Below are positions 21,757-32,836 of a DNA stretch of 64,000 nt, piece by piece (the first letter of the stretch is position 1; every line of letters begins with the position of its first letter). A model generated the notes under the pieces. That model searched no databases. It was given only the letters and a program-made list of their open reading frames with translations, and was not told the DNA's origin. Source of the DNA: Solicoccozyma terricola (lineage: Eukaryota; Basidiomycota; Tremellomycetes; Filobasidiales; Piskurozymaceae); contig BCLD01000008.1 of the NCBI GenBank assembly GCA_001600875.1, positions 805,123-869,122 of the forward strand, in the 5' to 3' direction. The position numbers and the translations under genes are program-made.

Positions 21757-22700
21757 TCATCTATTCGTAAAGCGTCGTAGCAGTTGTCCTAGTCCCTCGT
21801 TCTGCAGACATTCGTCATGTTTCCCCTTCAAGGTGTCTTCGTCCCATTCCACCTCAGCTCCTGCGGACTTGACAAGTTCATACCAATTTCGGCTCTGTCG
21901 TGTGGTGAGGAGGTCGTCATCTCGAGAATGTGCGACCAAGAGGCGCTGTTGATGTTGGTCTAGCCGTAGCTGTTTGATCGAGCCGGCTTCCCATGCTGCC
22001 TTGTCACCGAAAGCCTTCTCCACGAAGAACGCATAGCGAGGGTACTCAACGACAAGGTCTTCCACATCATATATGCCATCGAGAAACACGTAGCCAGTGA
22101 TGAGGGTCTGAAGGGTAGAAATAACTGATACTTCATGCTTGCTTAGGTGTGAATGAAGACCCGATAGACCAGCCAACATAAAGGACAGAATGTGGGCACC
22201 ACATGAATGACCAGCGAGGTACACGCTGGACGGACTGTTTCCTGTCCGTGGTCGTCCATCCAGGTGTAAAAGGAACAGCAGAGAACGAAACACATCCAAT
22301 ATGTGCGTTGGATGCATCACGTCGATGCGTTCAGGATGGTCTGGGTGATGTGAGAGACGGTAGTTTGGAATGGCGATTATGGGTGGGCAGCGACAGTCTT
22401 CAAAGTACGTTGGAAGATTGCGATGGTCTTGCTTGTCGCCGCTGTCGCGATGGTTCTCTCAGATAGCCATCATCCACTGTGCAAGGCTTTACTCACACCC
22501 TCCATGCACCACCATGAATGAAAACCTGGAGATACGTCACTGCTAGATGATCAGGACCTGCTCCGTGAATCTACATCCCGGAAGCCTACCAGTAAGTCTT
22601 GGCTGTTGTCTGCTGATGCCGTGTAGATGTCGACCGAGCGTAATGGGTCAGTGGGAGCGGAGGGGTCGTATCCGACGCTGGCGCAAGAGTATCGAGACAT
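21757..22700 (-). CDS. BNA7: Kynurenine formamidase (arylformamidase)
   Basis: Three exons: 22590-22700, 22499-22525, 21757-22455 (278 aa). It starts MSRYSCASVGYDPSAP and continues LRSVDIY, then the oxyanion motif VFIHGGAWR that spans the exon 1-2 junction, AIPNYRLS, the nucleophile elbow LAGHSCGAH (Gly-x-Ser-x-Gly), an acidic HSRDDDLLT segment and KGKHDECL with the catalytic His. This matches alpha/beta-hydrolase kynurenine formamidases, which hydrolyse N-formylkynurenine in tryptophan catabolism and NAD synthesis. Exon 2 is only 27 nt and codes nine residues of the HGG motif. It is convergent with MET10 and lies downstream of EAF1 on the same strand. Confidence 0.9.
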
Positions 22701-22873
22701 CACAAGATCGTGGAGGATGCTGGGTTGAGAGAAGAGGCCTTACTGGGAACAGATGGTTGCTAGCGGGTTTGGGAAGTGTTGTGTCACGTGCAAGTCTCAA
22801 TTCGTATCTACAACAATGGACCGTATTCACTTCACTGCACATTCTGCTGCACACCTGGCCTCATCTAAACTGG

Positions 22874-22894
22874 TTACCCTTGCTGCTGCTGTTG

Positions 22895-22929
<35 letters not shown>

Positions 22930-25900
22930 AATATTTGCGCTGGCATCAGAATCACACACTTATATTGATCGTGACCATGAACTGACCTGCATTAGTAACT
23001 GTTGGGCTTGTGTCTGTTGTTGTTGCTGTAATTGCACCTGCTGTTTGACGTCGAAACACATTATTCACCGGACTCGATCGATCCTGCTTCCGATGGCAGA
23101 CTCACCTGCAGGGTTCTCAAGGAACGGTTGCGATCCTCTGGTGTCGATCCCTGCTGTTGCAGATACTGCGCGAATATCTGCGGATTGATATTCGCCACAT
23201 TGGGTGGCGGTATCGGCGTACGGCCGTTGGTCTGTGGTGACTGTGATTGTTGGTGTTGTGAAGCAGCCGACTGCGGTCGTTGCATGACCTGGCCATGGGA
23301 GATCTGTGGTGAGCCCTGAAGAGTGCCTTGCGACGAGCTAGCTGGAGATGCGGCTCCTCGATTCGATCCGCCGCTCTGCATATTCAACATCTGTTGCTGC
23401 ATCGCGGCCGGTAATTGTTGGAGAATCATGTTCTGCACTGGACTTCCCGCCTGAGAGCCTTGTTGATTCGAAATGCCATTCGGCAAACGCTGAATCCCGT
23501 TGGCTACCTGACCATTGCGTATTGCGACGGCGACCGCAGGATTGCTACGCATCAGCTGCACAAACTGCGCCTGGCTCATACCGGGTGGTATCGTGGGCAT
23601 TCCTGCTGGAGGCCGCACCGATGTTCCTATCATATTACCGAGCTGCGAGTTGGTCGCAACCATAGGCATCCCGTTGGCCTGTGGTGTGCCATCAGTCGGA
23701 GTGACGGGCTGCAAACGCCCAGCCAGCTGAGCTTGCTGCGCCTGCTGAAGTTGCTGTATCTGTGCTTGACTTGTCGCCGCATGCTGCTGTTGCTGCTGCA
23801 TTTGCTGGATCCTTCCTGCTTGCTGTTGGGCCTGCTGACGCTGTGCTTGCATTCGGCGATGATTCTCTATGTTCTGCAAACGCATCACTTCAAGCTGCTG
23901 TGCGTACTGTTTCGCGTTCTCGTGTTGCATAACACTGAGATCCATTGGGGTAGGAGGCACGCGATTATCTGATGCGAAAGGATGATGGCTTTCGTGGACG
24001 TAGACGACGGCTCGAGCTCCGGCTGTGCAAAAACGTTGTCAGTTACCGAATGTGCTGAGAAACTGACAAGACTCACGAGTGGTCTTCTTATTAACGAGAT
24101 CGCGCCGCTTCTGGATGCGACGCATGGCCTCTCGCAAACAGTGAATGCGAACCTTCTTCTTCGACCCTTCAAACTTGGCCAACTTGGCCGCTTTCGCATC
24201 GCGACGCGCCGCGCCAGGAGACAACGGCACTTGGAGTTGGTCGACAGCGATTGGCGGCGCAGTGGTGGCCGTTGATGGTCCGGGAGCAGGAGAGACGCCC
24301 GTGCCGATCTTTAGACCTTTCGTGGGGTCAGCCGTACCAGCAATCGATGCGGTAGCCTCGGGTTCCTTGCTTGCGGGTCCGAACTTGCGGTTCCACCGAT
24401 CGTAACAATCCCACGGTGTACGCTCATCGGTAGAGATCGTCACTCGGGACGAGTTAAATAGGTCGGCGATCAAAATCCAGTTGTACGGATAATCCTGGAC
24501 GAGTTCCTGCAGCACGGCATCCTCGCTGTCTTCCCACTCAAGAGGGTTAGAGCGGAGATCCGCCTGCTTGGGTTTTGGAGGTGGGCCATTGACTGGGAGA
24601 TCGTGCCTTGGCTTCTTGCCGGAGAAGATGGCTAGGGGGGGGGGGGGGTATCAATGAGCTTTAAGCAACCACGCTCGAACGGAAGATGCTCACGAGCAAC
24701 ATTCTGTGACGCCGTACCCGCAGTCTGCATCCACTCCTCGTACTCGGTCACCTCGCCGTACATTGATCCGTCGTCGATATGATCCCATTTCCCGCTCGGA
24801 TGGCGGTATTTGCTTGGTTGCAACGTGCTGACGAGGACAGGTCGGATATCCATCAGTCGCGACGTATGTACCAGACGGCCAGCCCATTGTGACGACTCGT
24901 CCAAGCGTTTGTCTGACTTGACATCGTGATGCAAAGGCGGAGAATACACAGGCAGATCAGGAAAGAGATCATCGAGCGCGGGATTGCCTTCGATGAGATC
25001 AGAAGATTTGAAGATGAAGGTGGTTGGCCCAGCGGAGAGGAGCGGCAACCGAGCTTCTTTGGCGGCGGAAGGGGAGAGCATGGGCGTAACCTCTTCAGCA
25101 GGGGCAAGAGTGGTGGTGGCGACTGCACCAGGGGCGAGACCGGACGGTACTGTCTCGTCTTCGACTGGAGGTTCTTCCATGGTGATATCTGAAGGTGAAG
25201 TCAGTTACCGCGGGTGTGTCATAGCCGTCTGTCAACTTACCTCCTCCCTCGCCGACAGGAATCTCCATGCTATCATCTACTTCGCCGTCGGCGTCTTCTT
25301 CCTCGTCGTCATTTGCTACGGCTGCAGTTGCCTCGTCCTCTACCTCGGCTTCAGCCTCGCCATCTACATCCATCTTGACCGTCTGATCTGTTTCGTCCTC
25401 GGTTGCCCGCTCCTCTTCGGCAGCTTCCTCAAGAGTTATGAGGGTCTCCATTTCTTCCGTGACTTCGTCAGCGGCCGGATGGAGCTCCTCTTTCGCCTCC
25501 GCCTCCGCGTCCTCTCGAGGAGCCCGCGACGGACCAGGTCTGCCGAGCATACTGTTGATTCCACCATTCCCCCAAGCTCTTCCTCCGACTGATAACTCGG
25601 CCTTGCTTCCCTCTCCAACGCCTTCGCTTGCCTCGTGCCAATCGCGGACCCACTCAGCGACCTCGTACGCCGCTGCCATTTTCCACGTTCGCTCTTCTCG
25701 GAAATCAGCTTGCATCCATCGCATCTCATCGAGCATCCAATCCCAATGTGATTTCGGAACGATAGGTCCGCGGAATTTTTTCGGTTGACGGAATGACCAG
25801 CGTTCTTCTTGTTTCAATTGTTCTACTCTTTCCATCGCTCGCATGAATTTTATCTCTTCCCAAGCCGTTTGCCATTCCTTTGATGTCACACATTTATTCG

Positions 25901-27274
25901 AACGATGAAGCATCTTGGATACAGGGTTGACGTTGAACCCCATATTAAGCTTGTACAGATCGACACGAGAATGTGCTGGACCGGAACCAGTCATTCCACC
26001 GTCGACTTGAATGGTGCCGTCTTTGGTAGGTGATGAAGATCTACTCTCTCGAGTTCGCGGTGGAATCGTAGCTTGAACCGCAACGGATGAAGTGAGATGT
26101 GGTCCATGATGACCTGCGTCTTCCACAACCTCTCGACGAGCTGCACGAGGTCTACGAGGAGGCGGTGGTGGTAAAGGATGCAGCTCACTCGCGTAATCTC
26201 CTTCCAAAGGCATCAAAATCAAATCCTCTGGAGTCAACGGGTTGTCCTCGCGAACGCCAATGTAGCTGAAATCGCCACCGGGTGGTGTTGGTGGTGGGAA
26301 TAGAGCTCCAGTTGCTGCAGGTGGATAGAGGGATGGGTGATACTCTAGAACTTTGTCCCTTTCCATCGATTTTGTTAACGTCAACTTTGGTGTATAAACG
26401 GTTGGTGATAACCGATCGTTGTAACGCGGTAGTCTCAATTCTAAGAGTTTTGGATTGATTGTCGCTTGTATCATCGGCGTGCTATGTTCAGATACTTCTA
26501 AACTTGGTGTCGCTTCAACGACAGACACCTTGCGAGGGTATTTTTCAGTCTCGACGTCTTCGGATTGAACGATTGATGGTGTGGAGTCGACTACGGCGGT
26601 GGGGAGTAGTTGCGGCGGTTGACCGATGACCGCTGTGGGTGGTACGATGGGTGAGAGGGCTGGCGGTGATGATGAAGGGACGATATCAAAGGGTTGAGGT
26701 GGTTTGGCGATGGGTGCCAAAGTCGGGTCAGGTAGAACCAGTGGGGTGATACTCGAACCACTAAGGGGGACGGAGTGGATGGTTTCATCAGCTTGCGTTG
26801 ATTGGATCATGGAATGACGAATGCCAAACGCTCACCTTTCCACCAACTTGTGCTTGATCTCGAAAGCATCCCAACCACTATCATCCTCGACCGTCTTCAT
26901 ATCCGCGACAGCACCCATTTGACCATCGAGTTCCGCTTGACTGATACATATCATATGATACAGTTCCCGGAGACGTTGTTCACGTAGATGCGCGGCATGG
27001 CTGGTAAGGATAAAGTTGTACATGTCAAGGCCGTGTGTGTTCTTGCGAGTGAGATGCATGGACAACAACATACTGCTTTCGCGTCTCTTTGATAGAAATG
27101 ATCTCGTCAATAATCGGTTGCATATCCTGGCGCTACATGAGGGGAGGATCGTCGATCAGCGAGTCGTCAGATACCCCCAATAACCTGATCACGTACCTCT
27201 ATTCTCAGCACCCCACCAGCCTCCTCCTCCGTAGTAGCCGACGGAGGACCCGGTCGATTGCGGGTGGGTGGCAT
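22874..27274 (-). CDS. EAF1: NuA4 platform subunit Eaf1/Vid21 (HSA + SANT)
   Basis: Nine exons join in phase (1298 aa): 27197-27274, 27074-27132, 26836-27000, 25241-26760, 24694-25188, 24077-24631, 23106-24022, 22987-23040, 22874-22927. The N-terminus has a basic/amphipathic helix (HLREQRLRELYHMI). An HSA domain lies at roughly residues 410-490 (SKEWQTAWEEIKFMRAMERV, HWDWMLDEMRWMQADFREER), followed by an acidic Glu/Asp region. The SANT/Myb-like domain is DAVLQELVQDYPYNWILIAD, then WDCYDRWNRKFGP. The C-terminal 400 residues are Gln-rich with coiled-coil potential and end in a poly-Gln tail. Eaf1 assembles the NuA4 histone acetyltransferase complex. It is divergent from the acyltransferase gene (214 nt between starts). 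Confidence 0.92.
22876..22930 (-). repeat. CAG/CAA trinucleotide run coding the Eaf1 poly-Gln tail
   Basis: The last exon of EAF1 is almost entirely CAG/CAA codons ending Gly-stop. The preceding exon (22987-23040) is also Gln-rich. Confidence 0.9.
24635..24648 (-). repeat. C14 tract abutting the 3' splice site of EAF1 intron 5
   Basis: Read on the transcript strand, fourteen C residues are followed at once by TAG and the next exon, so the tract is itself the polypyrimidine tract. Confidence 0.9.
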
Positions 27275-27488
27275 ATTGGAATGACGGTCCTGGGAATCCT
27301 AGGAGACCGATAGAGGGTTTGGTGATGCAGAGACCAGTCCGGTTGAAAGGTGTAGTCTGTGATGTTGATGTCTATACTGATGGCTGAGCTGGAGGGGGAT
27401 GTGAAGATGGGAGGGTTTTGGGTTTTGCTGGGAGCAGAGAACGAAGATTGAGATTACGTAATCGAATAGTTGGAGAGTGAGCACAACG

Positions 27489-29072
27489 ATGTATGATGTT
27501 AATGTATGTCTTGTATGTTGTATGTATGTTGTGTTACTATGGCACAAGTATCCTTCAAACAAGGTATGCAAATATCCTTTTCCTACCACGGACAAACACT
27601 CAATTCCGTATGGACTGAAATCCACCCCCCGTCTCATCGTCGTCTCATCTTCAGTGACCCTACTCGACCGGTTCAGCATCGCACGTAGCAATGCCATTCT
27701 CTCGCCTGTGATATGTATCATTGCGCGGTATGATGACGTCTCCAAAATGCCAAATAGGGAAGACCTGGAACAACGTATCGATATGATCGTCGGTGCTTGG
27801 CCTCTTCTAGGATGTCGAGTTGTAGATGCAGCCTCACGTACACCATCGTTTCGACGGTTGAACGGACCTCTTTGCAAGGCGGTGCTTCGTGAAGATAGGA
27901 ATGACGGAAACTTGGAATCGATCATATCACGAGAATATCAAGATCCGGAACTGGATGATTTGGGATTGGAACTCCCGCTATGGAAGGTGACTCGTTATAA
28001 ACAGAAAGCAAACGAAACTGGATACCTTGCTGTAACTTGTCATCACGCAATAAACGATGGTAAAGGTTCACTCAACCTTCTTCAACTCATAATTCAAGAC
28101 CGTAAAGAATTCGATGCACAAGTTGAAGCGTCCACAGGCCAATGCCCGGTTCTTGAGCATCACATCAACATGAAACCATCTTTCATGTACATGATCAAAG
28201 TTGTCTTTGAGGAACTCGTTGTACCGAGACTTCCCACATTCTTAGCGACACATGTTAAACGTACACCTGCATGGCCAAGTGATACGTTCATCCACAATCC
28301 AATCAAACACCCAGCAATTTACAAGGTTCTGACTATTCCTGCAGACTCGGTCAAAGCATCCAAGGACAAAGCGAGATTTAATGGAATCGCAACACTACAT
28401 CCAACGATCCATACCGTTGGAATCTTCTCCCTCTGGGTTGCTTTAACGAGTACTGGCTGCGTTCAAGGTCCAGTAAGATTAATGACTAGTGCGCCTATTT
28501 CAGAACGGAATAATCATCCTTCTTTCCCTCTCACGAGTGGTAATTACGTATCCGCCTCGGATTGGCCATGTGTTACCTCTGGATCAATCGAATTCTGGCA
28601 ATTATGCTCGACCTACTCTAATTGGATCTCATCATCTGCTGGCAGAGCTGAAGCGAGAGGAACATCAGGTATGCTTTCTTATATACCAGATCCGATGGAT
28701 TACACCCCACGTCATGGAACGGACGCAACAGGGTGGGAGGGATTCCTTCTTGATAAAGCGAATCGTGGTCAACCATTCTCAACAAGTATAGGAACATCAA
28801 ATCTTGGTCTTTGTCCGGTTTTACCTGTCGATGTCAATCAAGTTATATTCGCGCAACGTGATTCTGGATTTGGAACTGCGATTAATGTTAGCGTTTTGGG
28901 GAATCGGACTGGCGAATTATCGATTTGCTTGTCGTGGAGGGAGGGTGCGGCTGTTGATGAAAAGGTGATGGATGTGTTTGTTGATGTATACAAGCGAACT
29001 TTCCAAGTGATTGGGGAGGGTGATAGTGGGATAGTCACCTTTGATGAGTTGCGGAAGGTGTTGGGAGTGTGA
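27489..29072 (+). CDS. AATase-family acyltransferase (condensation-like fold)
   Basis: This is a single exon of 527 residues from the first in-frame ATG; the exact start is uncertain because several ATGs occur within 60 nt. The N-terminal FSIARSN..VICIIARYD and MIVGAWPLLGCRVV segments, the catalytic HHAINDGKG (HxxxDG) motif near residue 185, SAPISERN and the late SNLG motif are those of the alcohol acetyltransferase/condensation family (PF07247 type). Such enzymes move acyl groups from CoA to alcohols or amines; the substrate here is unknown. There is no transmembrane segment beyond the Val/Leu-rich N-terminus (VVLLW), which could be a weak membrane anchor. Being a long intronless gene is unusual in this window. 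Confidence 0.8.
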   Translation: MYDVNVCLVCCMYVVLLWHKYPSNKVCKYPFPTTDKHSIPYGLKSTPRLIVVSSSVTLLDRFSIARSNAILSPVICIIARYDDVSKMPNREDLEQRIDMIVGAWPLLGCRVVDAASRTPSFRRLNGPLCKAVLREDRNDGNLESIISREYQDPELDDLGLELPLWKVTRYKQKANETGYLAVTCHHAINDGKGSLNLLQLIIQDRKEFDAQVEASTGQCPVLEHHINMKPSFMYMIKVVFEELVVPRLPTFLATHVKRTPAWPSDTFIHNPIKHPAIYKVLTIPADSVKASKDKARFNGIATLHPTIHTVGIFSLWVALTSTGCVQGPVRLMTSAPISERNNHPSFPLTSGNYVSASDWPCVTSGSIEFWQLCSTYSNWISSSAGRAEARGTSGMLSYIPDPMDYTPRHGTDATGWEGFLLDKANRGQPFSTSIGTSNLGLCPVLPVDVNQVIFAQRDSGFGTAINVSVLGNRTGELSICLSWREGAAVDEKVMDVFVDVYKRTFQVIGEGDSGIVTFDELRKVLGV

Positions 29073-29220
29073 AAGGATTGCTTATCGGGGTGGGGGCCGG
29101 GTTGCTATTTTATTCGCCACCCGCGTATTACGTCATTTGCCCAAAGCTGTTCACTCCCATCGACCGCACCGTCTATTGTCAACGTCACCACCATCTGTAT
29201 CACTACAACCACCACCAACC

Positions 29221-29523
29221 ATGCTTCCACGTAGCAACTATGGAGCCTACTACTCCACTGGCGATCGCACAGCACGTAGTAACGCCTACGTAGGCGACAT
29301 GTGGACACAACTCGATGTCCTCACTGCGCTAGGCAATGAACAGATGATGTCAAGGACGCGAACGATAGATCCAGATCGAGCAAAAGCCATTTTCATCAGT
29401 TATATCAATTGCAAAATGAGGAAAGGGAAACCAAAGGCGGATATTTCGTACAAAGTGGAGGATCTTGAGAGAGGAGTGAGTTTGGTTTTTGAGAGGCGGA
29501 AGAGGGAATTCGTTGGGTGTTGA
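29221..29523 (+). CDS. Small basic protein of unknown function, 100 aa
   Basis: This is a single exon starting MLPRSNYGAYYSTGDRT and ending in FVGC. It begins 148 nt after the acyltransferase stop and ends 114 nt before the next start, with a long pyrimidine-rich leader (CACCACCATC..) typical of promoters here. The middle holds an amphipathic, Lys/Arg-rich segment (FISYINCKMRKGKPK) and the end a charged helix (VEDLERGVSLVFERRKRE). No signal peptide, membrane segment or cysteine pattern is seen. I do not recognise it. Codon use and spacing make it more likely real than chance. Confidence 0.55.
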   Translation: MLPRSNYGAYYSTGDRTARSNAYVGDMWTQLDVLTALGNEQMMSRTRTIDPDRAKAIFISYINCKMRKGKPKADISYKVEDLERGVSLVFERRKREFVGC

Positions 29524-29637
29524 TTTGTTTTATCACCCCGAATACATCTACAGCTTCCATATCTAGCTCGGTCTTTCCAAGAAGCAAGAGCAGCGACACG
29601 TCTCCCTCCTTCTCGTTTATTCCCACCTCTGAGCGCT

Positions 29638-31511
29638 ATGCCAGTCGGTCCGGCTTCACCACCATCCCTCCATCGCACAACCTCCGCCTCCGCCCCAACA
29701 TCTCCTTCTGCTCCGACTCGTATGGCTCGAGCTCACACGAGCACTACCACTCGACCAACTCAAACCATTCGACCAGCCGCTGATCCGGCAGATGAACCAC
29801 CTCCACCTCCATATTCAAGACAAGACCCTGATCCCGATGCTACGCGAGTTCTACAAGAACAACTTGCCGTCACCGCAGTTGTGGAACAAGCTGAACCATC
29901 AGTCAATACAGATACTACTACTCCTGCTGAGGATCAGGAAAGGAGGGAGTTGGAGGAAGCTATGCGATTGAGCTTATTGGCTGAGCGTCAGATCGGATTA
30001 GATCGAGCAACCTCGGATGAAGATAGAGCAGCGAGGAGGATTAGTAATCCAGAGACGACAATCACTTCTCCACAACCACATCGGAGAACTGTATCGGATG
30101 CAGCTAGACCGACGGAATCATTGACGAACCAGATGGATCAAATGCGTATTCCAGGAGATTGGCATGACGCTCCGGCTCCGGCTCCGGCTCTGACGACGCC
30201 GACGAGGACGACATCCACGAGAGGAAACGAGCTCGCACCGGCATTATCACCTATTCGAACGGGTTCTAATAACCCTTTTGCAAAGATGTTATCATCGCCG
30301 ACACCGACGTCACTAACGCAAACCAATAACCCATTCGCGGATCCACCCAGAGCTGGAAGCTCACGTACGATTTACGCACCACCACCTGGTCCTCCACCTG
30401 GTCATCCAGCCGCGAGAAGTTCATCCGTCTCCGGTTCAGCCACTGCTACCCCTCGTAATGTCGATGACCTTCATCGCACTCTGACTCGAAACGGAGGAGA
30501 GAATCCGATTGAGATACTTCGGAAATACGATACGGTTATATTGGTGGATGATAGTGGTTCGATGGCTGGTGGTAGGTGGAAGCAGGCGAAAAGTGCTCTG
30601 ATGAATCTAGCTGAGCAGGCAGGTGAGTTGGGAGTTGTGTCTGATGAGATCGGTGAATGGAATGTGTTGAATGGAGACGTTTATCTGCAGCTGCATACGA
30701 CCAGGATGGAATTGATATTTACATGATCAATTCGACAAAAGTTGGAATGGGTCTGACGGTGCGCGATATTGATCTCCAGCGACCTTGAGGGAAACCATTA
30801 CTGATGGAATGGGTATTTGACAGACTGCAAGTCAAGTCGAAGAGCTGTTCGATGGGGTCAAGCCGGGTGGATCTACACCGTGAGTGTCTATTTCATCGCC
30901 TCACTTCGTGATGCGGGCGTCTCAAGAACGCTGACCCTTCGTCCCTCCATAGCACTGGTTTCGCCCTCGAAAAAATCCTCCTCGATTACATGCACCAGTT
31001 GGAACAATGCGCAGAGTTTCAACGTCGTGGAGAGATACCAAGAGGAGAAGGAGTGAAGCCGATGAATCTGGTGCGTGTTCTTTTTTTTTGGGGGGGGGGA
31101 GGAGGTTATGAAAGTCGTTTAGCGCTAACGATCTATGGGCCGTACAGATCGTAATTACAGATGGAGCTCCGACGGATGATCCAGCGAGCGTGCTGATAAC
31201 AGTGGCGAAGAGGGTGAGCCGAGGGAGGTCCTTACTCACTGCCGGTTTTCTCATCTGACCACGAAGTTGTGTCCCAGCTCGATCGCGGCAATTTCCCACT
31301 GTCTCAACTCGGTATCCAGTTCCTACAGATTGGGAATGAATCTGAAGCTCGAGAAGCACTACAAGAGCTCGATGACGCATTGTCATCCAAGCATGGGGTG
31401 CGGGATATGGTAGACACGGTACCCTACAACGGCGATGTGATGGATGCGAATCTCATCGTCAAAGCCTTGTTAGGAGGTATCAATCGGAGAATGGATGAAC
31501 GAAATGCGTGA
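29638..31511 (+). CDS. von Willebrand factor A-domain protein with UIM-like motif
   Basis: Six exons join in phase (508 aa): 29638-30622, 30691-30758, 30824-30879, 30953-31070, 31148-31213, 31278-31511. Residues 1-280 are Ser/Thr/Pro-rich and disordered, with PPPPPYS and PPPGPPPGHP motifs. Around residue 100 the segment ERRELEEAMRLSLLAE fits the ubiquitin-interacting motif (acidic, LxxAxxxS). The vWA domain starts near residue 295 with YDTVILVDDSGSM (MIDAS DxSxS), then AYDQDGIDIYMIN, STPTGFALEKIL (MIDAS Thr), LIVITDGAPTDDP (MIDAS Asp) and LGIQFLQIGN. The MIDAS residues are intact, so metal-dependent ligand binding is likely. Cytosolic fungal vWA proteins of this type are uncharacterised; the UIM suggests binding of ubiquitinated partners (inference). 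Confidence 0.85.
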
Positions 31512-31596
31512 ATGTGTCCCGTTTTTTTTTTTAAAGAAGCATTGTACAAAATTTTTAAAGTTGTTTTGTTTCTGTCTTTTTACGCAATTATATCAA

Positions 31597-32483
31597 TCAA
31601 TCGTCTTCTATGATCAACATCTGGGGAGTCTCCAGTATCGGGACTGAAGGCGTTTCATCGACCTTTTCCGTCACCTGCGGTACACTCGGTCCCTCCTCCT
31701 CCACATCACTCTCTTCATCCTCATCCGGTCGTTTAAAAGCGATAACACCAGCTCCGCCACCGAGTTTCCTCTTCTTCGCTGCTGCTTCTGCGTCTTCTTC
31801 TCCGCCGTTCACTGTACCACCACCTTTTCCCTTGCGTTTCATACGTTTAGCGCGGTTCTTTGCCGTTTTCGAATCCGAGGTTTCCTGACGTTGTTTTTGA
31901 CGCTCTGCAAAGGCGATGGCTTCTTCCTCCTATCCACGAGCGAAAAATTGCATATTGATATTAATAGAGGACTCAGATGGTTGATAGAAGTAGGTTTGGG
32001 TCGCTCACAGCTTTTGCTTTTTCATCCATCAACTTCAACCTCTCATATTCTCTCCGTCTGTTCTGTTTATATACGTGAAACTCTCCTGATCCAGCCTAAT
32101 CAGGAAGGAATCACCTCAGGCTTCAGTCATGTACGTTTTACTAGGATAACGCCGGGATTTTCCCCCCATCACTCACTCCCGCAGACGACCCTTGAACATT
32201 CTTCATCATCTCTCTTGGCGGTCTCAGTTGCTTCTCTCTCGGTCCAAGTGGAAGTTGAATTTCCTTTGAAGGGTCTTTGAGGAGTTTTTCAAGCTGTGTA
32301 AAGAGGAGGGTAGGTGATCAGTGGTTGCTAGGTGAGACGGAAACCCCAAGGACCGTTTCATGAGCTTACCTGCTTTCGCTGCAATTCCTGTGGCGTGAGA
32401 TTGTGTTTATTGATAGGTCGATCTGTGTCGACTGATCCAGAGCGAGGAGAGCGAGAGCGTGATGGCCCTGCAGAGTTGGACAT
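31597..32483 (-). CDS. PRKRIP1: PRKRIP1-like spliceosome-associated protein (DUF1168)
   Basis: Four exons join in phase (216 aa): 32370-32483, 32177-32293, 32009-32095, 31597-31929. It begins MSNSAGPSRSRSPRSGS. The conserved run of the family is complete: NLTPQELQRKQ, LEKLLKDPSKEIQLPLG, GSGEFHVYKQNRRREYERL, AIAFAERQKQRQETSDS and KTAKNRAKRMKRK. In human C* spliceosomes PRKRIP1 is a long helix bridging U2 and the catalytic core. The C-terminus here is an acidic, low-complexity extension. It lies back-to-back with the 33-kb gene, 353 nt between starts. Confidence 0.93.
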
Positions 32484-32836
32484 GGTGTGTGAGTGATGGA
32501 TATATGTTGATAGAGGAGGGGACGGGGGGGGGGATGTTGCGGGATGGTTGTTGAGGGATGCTCCCTGGTTACTTTTAAACACGTCATCATCATCCACGGG
32601 GACGTCCATGGACCATAGTGAAGCCCAGAGAAACACCAGAACCAGCATCCTCTTCATATCCCACAGAATCACCTCGGTAGCCATCGCACCAACACACACA
32701 CTGACACTTCGCAGATATCCACTACCACCCCCGCACTGCTCCACAGATTTCTCAAGACCCTTCCGAGAAGCTGCCTTTCGTTGAAGCACGTAGACTCGCC
32801 ACGCCCCCGCCTTCCTCCGCTTCTTCATCGACGTCA

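Noticed and set aside
27477..29072. Biosynthetic cluster around the AATase-like enzyme and MFS transporter
   Set aside because: The two genes are 30 kb apart among housekeeping genes, and no synthase, P450 or cluster regulator is present.
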